Source: Macrococcus equipercicus (GTDB lineage Bacteria > Bacillota > Bacilli > Staphylococcales > Staphylococcaceae). Taken from it: a stretch of 64,000 nt of DNA. Numbering within the stretch: position 1 is the stretch's first letter; each line of letters opens with the position of its first letter. Made by a program: the position numbers and the translations under genes. Below are positions 33,918-42,453 of the stretch, one piece after another. The notes under the pieces are model-generated. The model was given only the letters and a program-made list of their open reading frames with translations, had not been told where the DNA came from and made no database searches. The DNA is taken from the NCBI RefSeq assembly GCF_004359525.2, contig NZ_SCWC02000008.1, positions 21,649-85,648 on the forward strand. Reading direction: 5' to 3'.

Positions 33918-33983
33918 TATTGTAATATTACAGACTGCTAAAACATAGTATGATAGGAGTAATCATTGCTTCAGGAGGAACGT

Positions 33984-35141
33984 ATGAACCGGTTAATAGA
34001 AATTTTTATGGTGGCGTTAAAGCTCGGCTTGACGTCATTCGGCGGGCCGACCGCACATTTAGGCTATTTCAGGAATGAATATGTAGAAAGGCGGCAATGG
34101 CTGAGCGATAAGATGTATCAGGATCTGGTCGCCCTCTGCCAGTTTCTGCCGGGGCCTGCCAGCAGTCAAGTAGGGATGGCCATCGGCATGATGCGCGGTG
34201 GAATCATCGGCGGGATACTTGCTTTTCTCGGTTTCACGCTGCCGTCAGTACTGCTGTTAATTGCGGCGGTCTATCTCATTCATACATTTTCAGTGTCACT
34301 TGACTGGATCCAAGGGTTAAAACTAGTCGCTGTCGCAGTCGTGCTGCATGCACTGCTCGGCATGGGCAGAACGAGCATGACGTCTAGCGCAGCAGTTATT
34401 ATTGCCGCAGCAGCGCTTTTCGTCAGCCTGCTGCTGCCGACTGCGTTCACCCAGATTGGCATTATCATTATCTCAGGCGTTAGCGGTATTATACTGTTTA
34501 AAGCGGCAGGAGATGATCAATCAGACCGCTTCTTAGTACCGGTTTCGAAAAGAACGGGAATAGTTAGTCTTATAGTTCTGCTGACAATATTGCTGGTGCT
34601 GCCGCTTGTCACCAGCTTAGTGGATAATGACTGGCTGCACATGTTCGATAAGTTTTACCGCTCAGGGCTGCTTGTGTTCGGCGGCGGTCATGTTGTACTG
34701 CCGCTGCTTGAACGGGAATTTGTACCCGGAATGATGACGGCGGATGATTTTATCGCGGGATACGGCTTTGCGCAGGCGGTGCCCGGCCCGTTGTTTACAT
34801 TCGCCTCCTACTTAGGAGCTGTTATCAAAGGGCTGCTCGGCGGCCTGTTTGCAATGTTCGCCATCTTTCTGCCGGCATTCCTGCTCATACTCGGCTGTCT
34901 GCCGTTCTGGGAGCAGATGCGCAAAAATACAGTGATGCGCCGTGCATTGAAGGGGATTAATGCCGGCGTGCTGGGTATACTGGCAGCAGCATGGATCACA
35001 CCGATCATCACGCATACCATTACAGCGCCGCTTGATGTTTTAGTCGCAGCACTGCTCTTTATCATGCTGCACTACTTCAAAATTGCACCGTGGCTGATCG
35101 TTGTAACAGGAATCATTATCGGGTTAATCGTCTACAGGTAA
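33984..35141 (+). CDS. chrA: Chromate transporter ChrA (two-domain form)
   Basis: CHR-family membrane protein of 385 residues with two homologous halves. The N-half motif is SFGGPTAHLGYFRNEYV and QFLPGPASSQVGMAIG. The C-half copy is VFGGGHVVLPLLEREFV and AQAVPGPLFTFASYLG. The two-domain plan is that of long-chain chromate exporters; a chromate role is family inference. Start: ATG 33984 with AGGAGGAA upstream; in-frame TTG at 33966 precedes that RBS. It is followed by a Nudix gene after 32 bases. Confidence 0.88.
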   Translation: MNRLIEIFMVALKLGLTSFGGPTAHLGYFRNEYVERRQWLSDKMYQDLVALCQFLPGPASSQVGMAIGMMRGGIIGGILAFLGFTLPSVLLLIAAVYLIHTFSVSLDWIQGLKLVAVAVVLHALLGMGRTSMTSSAAVIIAAAALFVSLLLPTAFTQIGIIIISGVSGIILFKAAGDDQSDRFLVPVSKRTGIVSLIVLLTILLVLPLVTSLVDNDWLHMFDKFYRSGLLVFGGGHVVLPLLEREFVPGMMTADDFIAGYGFAQAVPGPLFTFASYLGAVIKGLLGGLFAMFAIFLPAFLLILGCLPFWEQMRKNTVMRRALKGINAGVLGILAAAWITPIITHTITAPLDVLVAALLFIMLHYFKIAPWLIVVTGIIIGLIVYR

Positions 35142-35173
35142 CGAGTATTGAGACTTAATAAGGAGGTCATCAT

Positions 35174-35767
35174 ATGACAGAGCAGTTAAGGATTGTCGAC
35201 ATGAATCGTAATTATAAAGGCGTGATGGACCGGGATGAAGTGCACCGGACAGGAGAATGGCACGAAACATTTCAGTGCCTGCTCTTCGATGAGAACTTCG
35301 TGTATTTCCAGCGGCGTGCTGAAGATAAGAAAGACTTCCCGGACATGCTTGATATTTCAGTCGGCGGCCATCTCACAAGCGACGAAACGATACAGGATGC
35401 TTACCGTGAGATTAAAGAAGAACTTGGCATTCAACCGGAGACCAGCCGGTTGAAGCTGGCGGAAATCATCAAGGCTGAAATAGATATCGAAGGAATTGAC
35501 CGTTATATCGACCGCGAGTTTGCCCATGTCCATACGTATCATGTGACAGACGACGAACTGCAGCAGATTAATTTTGAAGACCAGGAAGTATGTGACTTGA
35601 TCAGCTTCGAGAAACACTTAATTGTGCAGTTCTTCAATATGGAACTGGATGAATTAGAAGGTATCAGCGTCATGACCGGCGACGAGACATTAGTTCGGAT
35701 GGAAGACTTTGTCCCGCATGCAGCTGACTACTACAAAAAAATAGCAGCAATCATAAAAGCGGCGTAA
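35174..35767 (+). CDS. Nudix hydrolase
   Basis: The 197-residue product has a complete Nudix box, GGHLTSDETIQDAYREIKEELGI, at about residues 60-82 (GX5EX7REUXEEXGU). The N-terminal region with GEWHETFQCLLFDENFVYFQRR resembles the Idi-like/YfcD branch that hydrolyses nucleotide-sugar or diphosphate substrates. The substrate is unknown. RBS AGGAGGT. Probably co-transcribed with chrA, since only a 32-base gap separates them. Confidence 0.85.
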   Translation: MTEQLRIVDMNRNYKGVMDRDEVHRTGEWHETFQCLLFDENFVYFQRRAEDKKDFPDMLDISVGGHLTSDETIQDAYREIKEELGIQPETSRLKLAEIIKAEIDIEGIDRYIDREFAHVHTYHVTDDELQQINFEDQEVCDLISFEKHLIVQFFNMELDELEGISVMTGDETLVRMEDFVPHAADYYKKIAAIIKAA

Positions 35768-35846
35768 GCTGATTTTATTTATGAATTTTTCTGAAAATAT
35801 AGTAATTATCTGAATATTCATTATATAATAGGGTGGGAGGGATTAT

Positions 35847-36704
35847 ATGAAACAGCTGATAGTTGAAAGCCTGCGTCTGCTTATTGTTCTCATTTCTTTT
35901 ATAATTATTGCGCCGTTCACTCAACTGTTTACAGTCGAGGGCTTAAATGTCCAGCATTATATAGTGAGTCTCGCGCATTTGGCCGGAAATCTGATTCATA
36001 TTTATGACTTTCACTTCCAGATTGCGGGTGGATTCATTGAGAGGAAGCTCTTTCCTTTCATCATTCAGCCGTGGTTGAACACGATGAAGATATTTATACT
36101 CGCGCTGATCATCGCTATTGTTCTCAGTTTTTTAATGATTGCCATCGCCAAACGAGTGAAATGGTTGAACTGGCTGATGACGAGAATTGTTAGAGTACTT
36201 GGTTACCTGCCGGATATTTTCATTATGCCGATTGTTATCTTATTAGTCATCCTTACTTATAAACACACAGGTCTATTGGTTATTGATGTTGCCTCAACTG
36301 TCGATAAAGACATTATACTGCTGCCGGCTGTGCTGCTGTCGATCGTTCCCTTTGTTCAGTTCTACAAAATTCTCGATCAGGCTATCGAAGAGGAACGCAG
36401 TGAAAGTTATGTCATGACGGCTAAAGGGAAAGGCTTATCAGAGACTGAAATTCTTATTAAGCATATTATGCCTAATATCGCTTCTATTTATTATATTAAC
36501 TTCAGACAAGTAGTATGGATGACATTATCCAGTCTGTTTGTCATGGAGATTCTATTCGGAATTTTTGGAGCGACGTCTTTTCTTTATACTTATCATCAGC
36601 CTGAAATTATACTGACAGTGCTTATCCTTATGTTCATCCCGCTTTATATGATGTTCATAGGCTTGAAATTCTTTATTGAAAGATTCACTGGAGTATCGTT
36701 ATGA
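35847..36704 (+). CDS. ABC transporter permease, OppB/DppB-like
   Basis: Inner-membrane permease of 285 residues with about six helices. The cytoplasmic EAA loop reads YVMTAKGKGLSETEILIKHIMPN, as in dipeptide/oligopeptide/nickel importers. It overlaps the next permease gene by four bases (ATGA). No binding protein or ATPase gene is nearby, so the transporter would need partners encoded elsewhere. RBS GGGAGGG before the ATG. Confidence 0.82.
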   Translation: MKQLIVESLRLLIVLISFIIIAPFTQLFTVEGLNVQHYIVSLAHLAGNLIHIYDFHFQIAGGFIERKLFPFIIQPWLNTMKIFILALIIAIVLSFLMIAIAKRVKWLNWLMTRIVRVLGYLPDIFIMPIVILLVILTYKHTGLLVIDVASTVDKDIILLPAVLLSIVPFVQFYKILDQAIEEERSESYVMTAKGKGLSETEILIKHIMPNIASIYYINFRQVVWMTLSSLFVMEILFGIFGATSFLYTYHQPEIILTVLILMFIPLYMMFIGLKFFIERFTGVSL

Positions 36705-37612
36705 AGAAGCACATGAAACTGCTGCTGTCTCTTGTTTTTATCGTTATTCCTTTTGCGATTAGTGTTATCTACTTCGATGTATTGAACAGACAAGTGCCGC
36801 AGACCTTTTATTTGAAGACGGCGGCTGGTGACATCAAAGCTGGAAGCCCGATTGCACCGGGCAGAGATGTTTGGTTTGGCACAGATGCTGATGGTTATCA
36901 TATATTTTTTGAAGCGCTGGCCGGTCTGCGTATCACGCTACTATTTGTGATTGGTATTGCACTTTTTTGTTTTTTGCTGGCTCTTATTGCCGGTGCGTGG
37001 CTGAGTTTTAAGAAAGGAAGTTTTGACTTCGTGACTGATGCAGTCTTAACATCCTATTACTTTATTCCCCAGGCAATTATTGCTTATATTCTGCTTGAGC
37101 CGGTAGTCGTCGAGACACTGGATGGTTTTGTGTACAGTAGAACTACACGCGTAATTTATACAACAGTCGTGCTGGCACTTGTGCTGCTGCCGACAACGTT
37201 AATCGTGATTCGAGATGAAATCAGGCAACTGTTGAAACGCGATTTCATTGATTCAGCTGTTGTCCTCGGCGCAGGGAAGATAAGACTACTGTGGCATCAT
37301 GTATTACCGAATATTAAATCACGGCTGCTGATTATCTTTACGCGGCTGGTTTATCAATCTATTATGGTCATGGCTCACATTTCATTTTTAGCGATATTTT
37401 TTGGCGGGACGGACGTCTGCTTTGGACCGGGTTGTCCTTCTCCACCGACAAAACCAGCTGTCAGAGAGCTGTCCTCTCTGCTCGGCTATCATATGAGAGA
37501 GTTATATAGTTCATGGTGGACATTTGTTGTTCCGCTCTGTTTTGTTGTTATGCTGCTGCTTGCATTCCAGCTGCTGAGTGAAGCACTGGAAAATTCTGAA
37601 GAAAACAGGTGA
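36701..37612 (+). CDS. ABC transporter permease, OppC/DppC-like
   Basis: Second permease of the pair, 303 residues. An N-terminal helix is followed by an extracytoplasmic segment (PIAPGRDVWFGTDADGYHIF, resembling the OppC stretch P-LGTDxxGRD) and five further helices. The EAA loop is DSAVVLGAGKIRLLWHHVLPN. A Cys-rich outer loop (DVCFGPGCPSPP) is unusual for the family. Its end is followed after four bases by the Tag-like gene, which has its own RBS in this region. Confidence 0.82.
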   Translation: MKKHMKLLLSLVFIVIPFAISVIYFDVLNRQVPQTFYLKTAAGDIKAGSPIAPGRDVWFGTDADGYHIFFEALAGLRITLLFVIGIALFCFLLALIAGAWLSFKKGSFDFVTDAVLTSYYFIPQAIIAYILLEPVVVETLDGFVYSRTTRVIYTTVVLALVLLPTTLIVIRDEIRQLLKRDFIDSAVVLGAGKIRLLWHHVLPNIKSRLLIIFTRLVYQSIMVMAHISFLAIFFGGTDVCFGPGCPSPPTKPAVRELSSLLGYHMRELYSSWWTFVVPLCFVVMLLLAFQLLSEALENSEENR

Positions 37613-37616
37613 ATTT

Positions 37617-38147
37617 ATGACACGTTTCAGCTGGGCAGATGCACATCCTTTGCTGACCGAATATTACGACACGGAATGGGGGAGGCCGGTCTTTGATGAC
37701 TGGCTGTTATTTGAGCTGCTGATTCTAGAAGGATTTCAGGCCGGTTTGTCATGGCTGACGGTGCTGAAGAAAAGAAAAACGATGCAAATTGCATTTAGCG
37801 GGTTTGAGGTCGCTGAAATAGTGAAATATGATGATAATACACTTAATACGATTCTGGACATACCGGATATGATTAAGCACCGGGCAAAAGTTGAAAGCGT
37901 CGTGACCAATGCGCGGGCCTTTCAGAAAGTGCAGCAGGAATTCGGCTCTTTCTCAGACTATATATGGGCGTTTGTAGACGAGCCTGTCGTCCGCTATTAC
38001 GAACGGGAAGCAGATGTCCCGGTGAAGGATGAACTCTCTGAAGCGGTGAGCAGGGACCTGAAAAAGCGCGGCTTCAAGTTTATCGGCCCGGTCGTCAGTT
38101 ATTCATACTTAAGTGCTATTGGTATGATTCAGGATCGATTACGATAA
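37617..38147 (+). CDS. tag: DNA-3-methyladenine glycosylase I (Tag) lacking zinc ligands
   Basis: Removes 3-methyladenine from alkylated DNA. The 176 residues align with Tag from RFSWADAHPLLTEYYDTEWGRP onward. Glu38 and Trp46 of the E. coli base pocket are kept in LEGFQAGLSWLTVLKKR. The zinc-snap ligands are not: position 4 is Phe instead of Cys, position 17 is Tyr instead of His (YYDTEWG for YHDxEWG), and the C-terminus stops at GMIQDRLR without the His/Cys pair. The protein is therefore a shorter, zinc-free form. Start: ATG 37617 after AGGTGA, close behind the permease gene. Confidence 0.85.
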   Translation: MTRFSWADAHPLLTEYYDTEWGRPVFDDWLLFELLILEGFQAGLSWLTVLKKRKTMQIAFSGFEVAEIVKYDDNTLNTILDIPDMIKHRAKVESVVTNARAFQKVQQEFGSFSDYIWAFVDEPVVRYYEREADVPVKDELSEAVSRDLKKRGFKFIGPVVSYSYLSAIGMIQDRLR

Positions 38148-38161
38148 AAAGGATGATGACG

Positions 38162-39187
38162 ATGAAATACCCTGAAATGAAGCCGGATTATGTGATCGGT
38201 GTGACACCGGTCTCAAACGGCATTTACCGCGAGACAGAAACATTGTTTAAAAATACATTTGCACGGATGGAAGAGCGTGGTTTCAAGATTAAGAAGAAAG
38301 CGGAGATATGGGGGCAGGAGAATGCGCGGGCCTGTTCCGGTGAAGAACGGGCTGAAGGTTTGATAGCGATGATGAACGACGATGAAGTAGACATCATCAT
38401 GCCGCCGTGGGGTGGTCATCTTGCGGTGGAGATGCTGGAACATCTTGATTTCAGCAAGCTGAAGCCCAAATGGCTGACCGGCTACTCAGATATTTCAACC
38501 GTCATGCTGCCGATTACGCTGAAGACAGGCATTGCGACAGCCCATATGGCGAATATCGTCGACCTGCGCGGTGAAGCGATGGATGAAGTGACGGCGAAGT
38601 GGCTGCAAGTATTAAATACGAAATCCGGCGACTCGGTCGAGCAGGTGTCATCCAAACTATATCAGGAAGAATGGGATCATGAAAATCCGACGTCCATCGT
38701 CTTTAAGCTGTCTGAACAGACGGAATGGAAAGGCTTCGATGCAGCAGGTGAGAAAGTGTCAGGCATGCATATGGAGGGAAGAATGCTCGGCGGCTGTATC
38801 GACTGCTTCCGCCATCTCATCGGTACGGAATACGGTGATATTGAAGCATTCAGGAAGAATCATACTAATAATGAATCCATTGTATGGTATATCGATGACA
38901 GCGAGCTCGACACAGTCGATTTCAAACGGTCACTTGTCCAGATGATGTATGCCGGCTGGTTTAAAGACTGCGCCGGTATCATCTTCAGCCGGGTCGGCAA
39001 ACCGAAAATAAAAGAGAGCTATCAGTATGAAGACGTTTACCGGGAGATGGCGACAACGTTAAATGTTCCTGTGCTTTACGATGTGGATTTCGGCCATAAG
39101 CCGCCGCAGATGACGATCATTAACGGGGCGTATGGTATGATAGACATGGAACAAGGGAAGGGACATTTTACACAGCGTTTTATTTAG
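38162..39187 (+). CDS. S66 peptidase (LD-carboxypeptidase / MccF-like)
   Basis: Serine peptidase of about 341 residues. The nucleophile elbow is GYSDIST, preceded by IMPPWGGHLAVEML; the catalytic Glu lies in the middle region and the catalytic His in DFGHKPPQMT. The family includes murein LD-carboxypeptidases and microcin C self-immunity proteins, and this length and motif set is closer to the MccF-like group. Start: ATG 38162, eight bases after AAAAAGG; ATGs at 38153 and 38156 are too close to it. Confidence 0.85.
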   Translation: MKYPEMKPDYVIGVTPVSNGIYRETETLFKNTFARMEERGFKIKKKAEIWGQENARACSGEERAEGLIAMMNDDEVDIIMPPWGGHLAVEMLEHLDFSKLKPKWLTGYSDISTVMLPITLKTGIATAHMANIVDLRGEAMDEVTAKWLQVLNTKSGDSVEQVSSKLYQEEWDHENPTSIVFKLSEQTEWKGFDAAGEKVSGMHMEGRMLGGCIDCFRHLIGTEYGDIEAFRKNHTNNESIVWYIDDSELDTVDFKRSLVQMMYAGWFKDCAGIIFSRVGKPKIKESYQYEDVYREMATTLNVPVLYDVDFGHKPPQMTIINGAYGMIDMEQGKGHFTQRFI

Positions 39188-39205
39188 CGTCAGGGGGTTA
39201 CAGAT

Positions 39206-39955
39206 GTGGATAATACCGAACTGTTTACTAATAAAGCAGAAATATACGAACTGGGCAGACCGTCTTATCCAGATGCGCTGCTTGCCTTTATGAAAGACCG
39301 GTTTATAATCACTGAACAGACGGTTATCGCGGATATCGGAGCGGGCACCGGGAAGTTCACGGAGAAGCTGCTCGACCTCGGCTGTCATGTCATTGCGATT
39401 GAACCGAACCAGGCGATGGCCAATGAACTGAGAGATGGTCTGATGTGCGGTCAGCTGTCCATCAGCGAGCGCCCTGCGGAGCACACAGAGCTTGACGACA
39501 ACAGCGTCGATATGATTACGGCGGCTCAGTCGTTCCATTGGTTTGAAGTACATCACTTCAAAAAAGAATGTCAGCGTATTTTAGCAGGCAATGGTCCGGT
39601 CTGTCTCATCTGGAACTCGCGTATAGAAGAAGCACCAATCAATAAGAAGACGCATGCTGTGTTCAAGCAGCATTGCCCGGATTTCAAGGGATTCAGCGGG
39701 GGTGAAGACAGCGGAGAAGGAGTCATCAGCGATTTCTTTGAAGGTGACTTTGAACTGTTTGAATTTGACTATCCGCTTGATTACACGCTGAAGAAATTTG
39801 TCGGCCGCTGCGTCTCGGCAAGCTATTCTTTAGAGCCTTCCCACGAGAATTATCCGGCTTTCGAGCAGGCACTCACTAAGATGTTTCATGAGTTTGCTGA
39901 AGACGGAAAAGTGAAGGTGCCGAATGTGACCCGCTGCTATTACGGCTATATTTAA
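39206..39955 (+). CDS. Class I SAM-dependent methyltransferase
   Basis: Methyltransferase of 249 residues. Motif I is VIADIGAGTGKFTEKLL, then HVIAIEPNQAMANEL, and motif IV region DNSVDMITAAQSFHWFEVHHFKKECQRIL. The QSFHWF pattern is typical of the TAM/YcgJ-like small-molecule group. The substrate is unknown. Start: GTG 39206 with GGGGG eight bases upstream. It follows the S66 peptidase by 18 bases and probably shares its transcript. Confidence 0.85.
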   Translation: MDNTELFTNKAEIYELGRPSYPDALLAFMKDRFIITEQTVIADIGAGTGKFTEKLLDLGCHVIAIEPNQAMANELRDGLMCGQLSISERPAEHTELDDNSVDMITAAQSFHWFEVHHFKKECQRILAGNGPVCLIWNSRIEEAPINKKTHAVFKQHCPDFKGFSGGEDSGEGVISDFFEGDFELFEFDYPLDYTLKKFVGRCVSASYSLEPSHENYPAFEQALTKMFHEFAEDGKVKVPNVTRCYYGYI

Positions 39956-39988
39956 TCATAATATTTATAGCTTTCTGAAAAAAAGCAA

Positions 39989-40017
39989 TTGACGGAATTT
40001 TCACTATGCTGTAAGAT
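39989..40017 (+). promoter_or_regulatory. Promoter of the mtn operon
   Basis: TTGACG (39989-39994) and TAAGAT (40012-40017) are separated by 17 bases. Transcription would begin around 40024, just before the SAM riboswitch. Confidence 0.8.
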
Positions 40018-40041
40018 TCTATCTATCAACCAATTAAATAA

Positions 40042-40141
40042 CTTATCAAGAGTGACTGAGGGATAGGCCCGATGAAGTCCAGCAACCTGCCGACACGGAC
40101 AAGGTGCCAAATCCTACAGTACGCATGTACTGAAAGATAAG
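40042..40141 (+). ncRNA. SAM-I riboswitch (S-box leader)
   Basis: The S-box core is plain: CTTATC at 40042 pairs with GATAAG at 40136-40141 to close the aptamer. Inside are GAGTGACTGAGGGATAGGC, CCGATGAAGTCC, CAGCAACC and GGTGCCAAATCC, the conserved S-box blocks, and the P4-like hairpin AGTACGCATGTACT. High S-adenosylmethionine should favour the downstream terminator and shut off methionine salvage. Ligand and mechanism follow from the family. Confidence 0.95.
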
Positions 40142-40157
40142 TAGAGATACTAAAGGC

Positions 40158-40194
40158 GACGTTTTTCTGTGAGACAGGGAAAACGTCTTTTTTT
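40158..40194 (+). terminator. Riboswitch-controlled terminator before mtnK
   Basis: GACGTTTTTCTGT pairs with ACAGGGAAAACGTC around a short loop, followed by seven T. This is the expression platform of the S-box; read-through is needed to reach mtnK. Confidence 0.92.
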
Positions 40195-40222
40195 GTTGCA
40201 AAAAAATAGATGAGGTGAAGAA

Positions 40223-41425
40223 ATGAGTCAGTTTGAAGAGTATTTTCTAATGGATGAGGAAGCGGTCAAAGCTTATGTGCGCCATAAAACCGAATTTTTC
40301 GGTAGCGACGAGCTCATTGCGACGGAAATCGGTGACGGTAATTTGAACTACGTCTTCCGTGTTGAAGACAGTAAAGGGCAGTCCGTCATCGTCAAACATT
40401 CCGGCCGTACAGCGCGTATTTCGGATGAATTTGTACTGTCGACCGACCGCACGATACGCGAAGGGAAGCTGCTGGAAGTTCACGGTTCATTCGTGCCGGA
40501 TTTAACGCCGACCGTCTATTTAGTAGACGAGACGATGAAATGCGTCATTATGGAGGACTTAGCCGACCATAAAATACTGCGCAGTGCGCTGAACACCGGC
40601 GATTCATTTCCGAACCTCGGGGAAGACTTAGGACGCTACCTTGCAGAGACATTGATTAATACATCAGACTTTGTCCTTCACCCGAAAGAAAAGAAAGCAC
40701 TGCAGCAGGAGATGATCAACCCGGAACTATGCGAAATATCAGAAGACCTCGTCTATACAGAGCCGTTCTATGATAACAATCACCGTAACGAAGTGTCCGA
40801 GACGCTTGCGCCGTTTGTTCAGTCATTGCTGTACGACGACGAAGAACTGAAAGTCGCAGTGGCGCAGGCGAAGCTGAAGTTTATGAACAAAGCAGAAGCG
40901 CTGATCCACGGCGACCTGCATACAGGGTCAGTGTTTGTAAATCGCGACAGCACAAAAGTCATCGATCCGGAGTTCGGCTTCTTCGGGCCGGCGGGTTATG
41001 ATGTCGGCAATGTCATTGCGCACCTCTTCTTCGCCTATGCACATGCCGAAGCACAGCATGATTTAACGCAGGCGCATTATATCGAGACAGTCATCAATGA
41101 AGTGCAGGCCTATTTCAAAAGTCGTGCGCTCAAACTTCTGAAAGATAAAACGCGTGACGTCTCACTGAAGCAGGAGAAAGTGTTTGCAAGTTACATAAGA
41201 GAAATAGAACGGGATGCACACGTCATCGCAGGCCTGGAAATCATCAGACGCATCGTCGGTCTCGCAAAAGTCAGTGACATCACATCACTTTCTGCTGACG
41301 TCCGTCTGCAGAAAGAAGTGCAGCTGCTGAAGTTCGCGAAATTTTTAGTGCAGTATCCAGAAGAAGCGAGAGTCTATCCATCGCTCTTCTCCATTTATAA
41401 CGATTATGAGGTGCAGGTCGCATGA
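40223..41425 (+). CDS. mtnK: 5-methylthioribose kinase
   Basis: Phosphorylates methylthioribose to the 1-phosphate, the entry step of the salvage operon. The 400 residues have the kinase-like fold with the catalytic loop HGDLHTGSVFV and the metal motif IDPEFGFFGPAGYDVGN; MEDLADHKILRSAL lies in the ATP hinge. RBS GAGGTGA precedes the ATG. The stop overlaps the mtnA start by four bases. Expression depends on the SAM-I riboswitch upstream. Confidence 0.95.
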   Translation: MSQFEEYFLMDEEAVKAYVRHKTEFFGSDELIATEIGDGNLNYVFRVEDSKGQSVIVKHSGRTARISDEFVLSTDRTIREGKLLEVHGSFVPDLTPTVYLVDETMKCVIMEDLADHKILRSALNTGDSFPNLGEDLGRYLAETLINTSDFVLHPKEKKALQQEMINPELCEISEDLVYTEPFYDNNHRNEVSETLAPFVQSLLYDDEELKVAVAQAKLKFMNKAEALIHGDLHTGSVFVNRDSTKVIDPEFGFFGPAGYDVGNVIAHLFFAYAHAEAQHDLTQAHYIETVINEVQAYFKSRALKLLKDKTRDVSLKQEKVFASYIREIERDAHVIAGLEIIRRIVGLAKVSDITSLSADVRLQKEVQLLKFAKFLVQYPEEARVYPSLFSIYNDYEVQVA

Positions 41426-42453
41426 ACATCAATGCATTAAGCTACAACGACGGCGTGCTGACTTTGCTCGATCAGACGAAGCTGCCGCATGCGACAGTGT
41501 ACCGTGATTACACGGATTACGAAACGATTGCCCGGGCAATAGAAGAGATGATTGTCCGCGGTGCACCCGCTATCGGTATGACAGCTGCATACGGTGCTGT
41601 CATTGGAGCGCGTCAGTTTACAGGTGACGCGCACTTTACGGACTATATGGAGAATGTCATTGACCGCCTCTGGCATACACGACCGACCGCCGTGAATTTA
41701 ATGTGGGCATTGAACCGGCTGAAGCCGCTCGTGAGGGACAATCCGGCAGAAACGATTCAGCGTCTGGAGCAGGCGGCCCACGACATTTTTAAAGAAGATG
41801 CGGAGATTAACCGCCGCATCGGTGAACATCTGCTTGAAGTGCTGCATGACGGCGTGACCCTGCTCACACACTGCAATCCTGGTGCACTGGCGACTGCCGC
41901 ATACGGTACAGCGACAGCACCGATGTATCTCGCACATGAGCGCGGCTGGAACATTAAAGTTTACTCTGACGAGACAAGGCCAAGACTGCAGGGCGCGCTC
42001 ACTGCCTACGAACTCAGTCAGGCGGGCATCGATGTGACAACCATCACGGACTCCACAGCTGCGACACTCATGCAGCAGGGGAAGATTGATGCAGTCATTG
42101 TCGGCTGTGACCGCATTGCGGCTAACGGTGATACAGTGAACAAAATCGGCACGATGCCGCTGGCCATCTGTGCGAACTACTACAATGTGCCGTTTTACGT
42201 CGCTGCGCCGACCCCGTCATTTGATATTTCTCTCGCTGACGGCAGTCGTATCCCGATTGAAGAACGGCAGAGCGTAGAAGTGACCACGCTCAATGAGCAG
42301 GCACTCAGCATCCCTGACGTTCCCGTCTATAATCCGGCCTTTGACATCACACCGCATAAATTGATCACCGGCATTGCGACAGAACATGGCATTATCAAAG
42401 CAAATAAAGAAGCGATCATTCAGCTATTTGAGAAGAAGGAGATTACGACATGA
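41422..42453 (+). CDS. mtnA: Methylthioribose-1-phosphate isomerase
   Basis: Converts methylthioribose-1-phosphate to methylthioribulose-1-phosphate. The 343-residue eIF2B-like fold shows MIVRGAPAIGMTAAYG, THCNPGALATAAYGTATAP with the active-site Cys, and GCDRIAANGDTVNKIGT with the active-site Asp. It overlaps mtnK and mtnW by four bases on each side, so translation is coupled. Second gene of the operon. Confidence 0.95.
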   Translation: MNINALSYNDGVLTLLDQTKLPHATVYRDYTDYETIARAIEEMIVRGAPAIGMTAAYGAVIGARQFTGDAHFTDYMENVIDRLWHTRPTAVNLMWALNRLKPLVRDNPAETIQRLEQAAHDIFKEDAEINRRIGEHLLEVLHDGVTLLTHCNPGALATAAYGTATAPMYLAHERGWNIKVYSDETRPRLQGALTAYELSQAGIDVTTITDSTAATLMQQGKIDAVIVGCDRIAANGDTVNKIGTMPLAICANYYNVPFYVAAPTPSFDISLADGSRIPIEERQSVEVTTLNEQALSIPDVPVYNPAFDITPHKLITGIATEHGIIKANKEAIIQLFEKKEITT

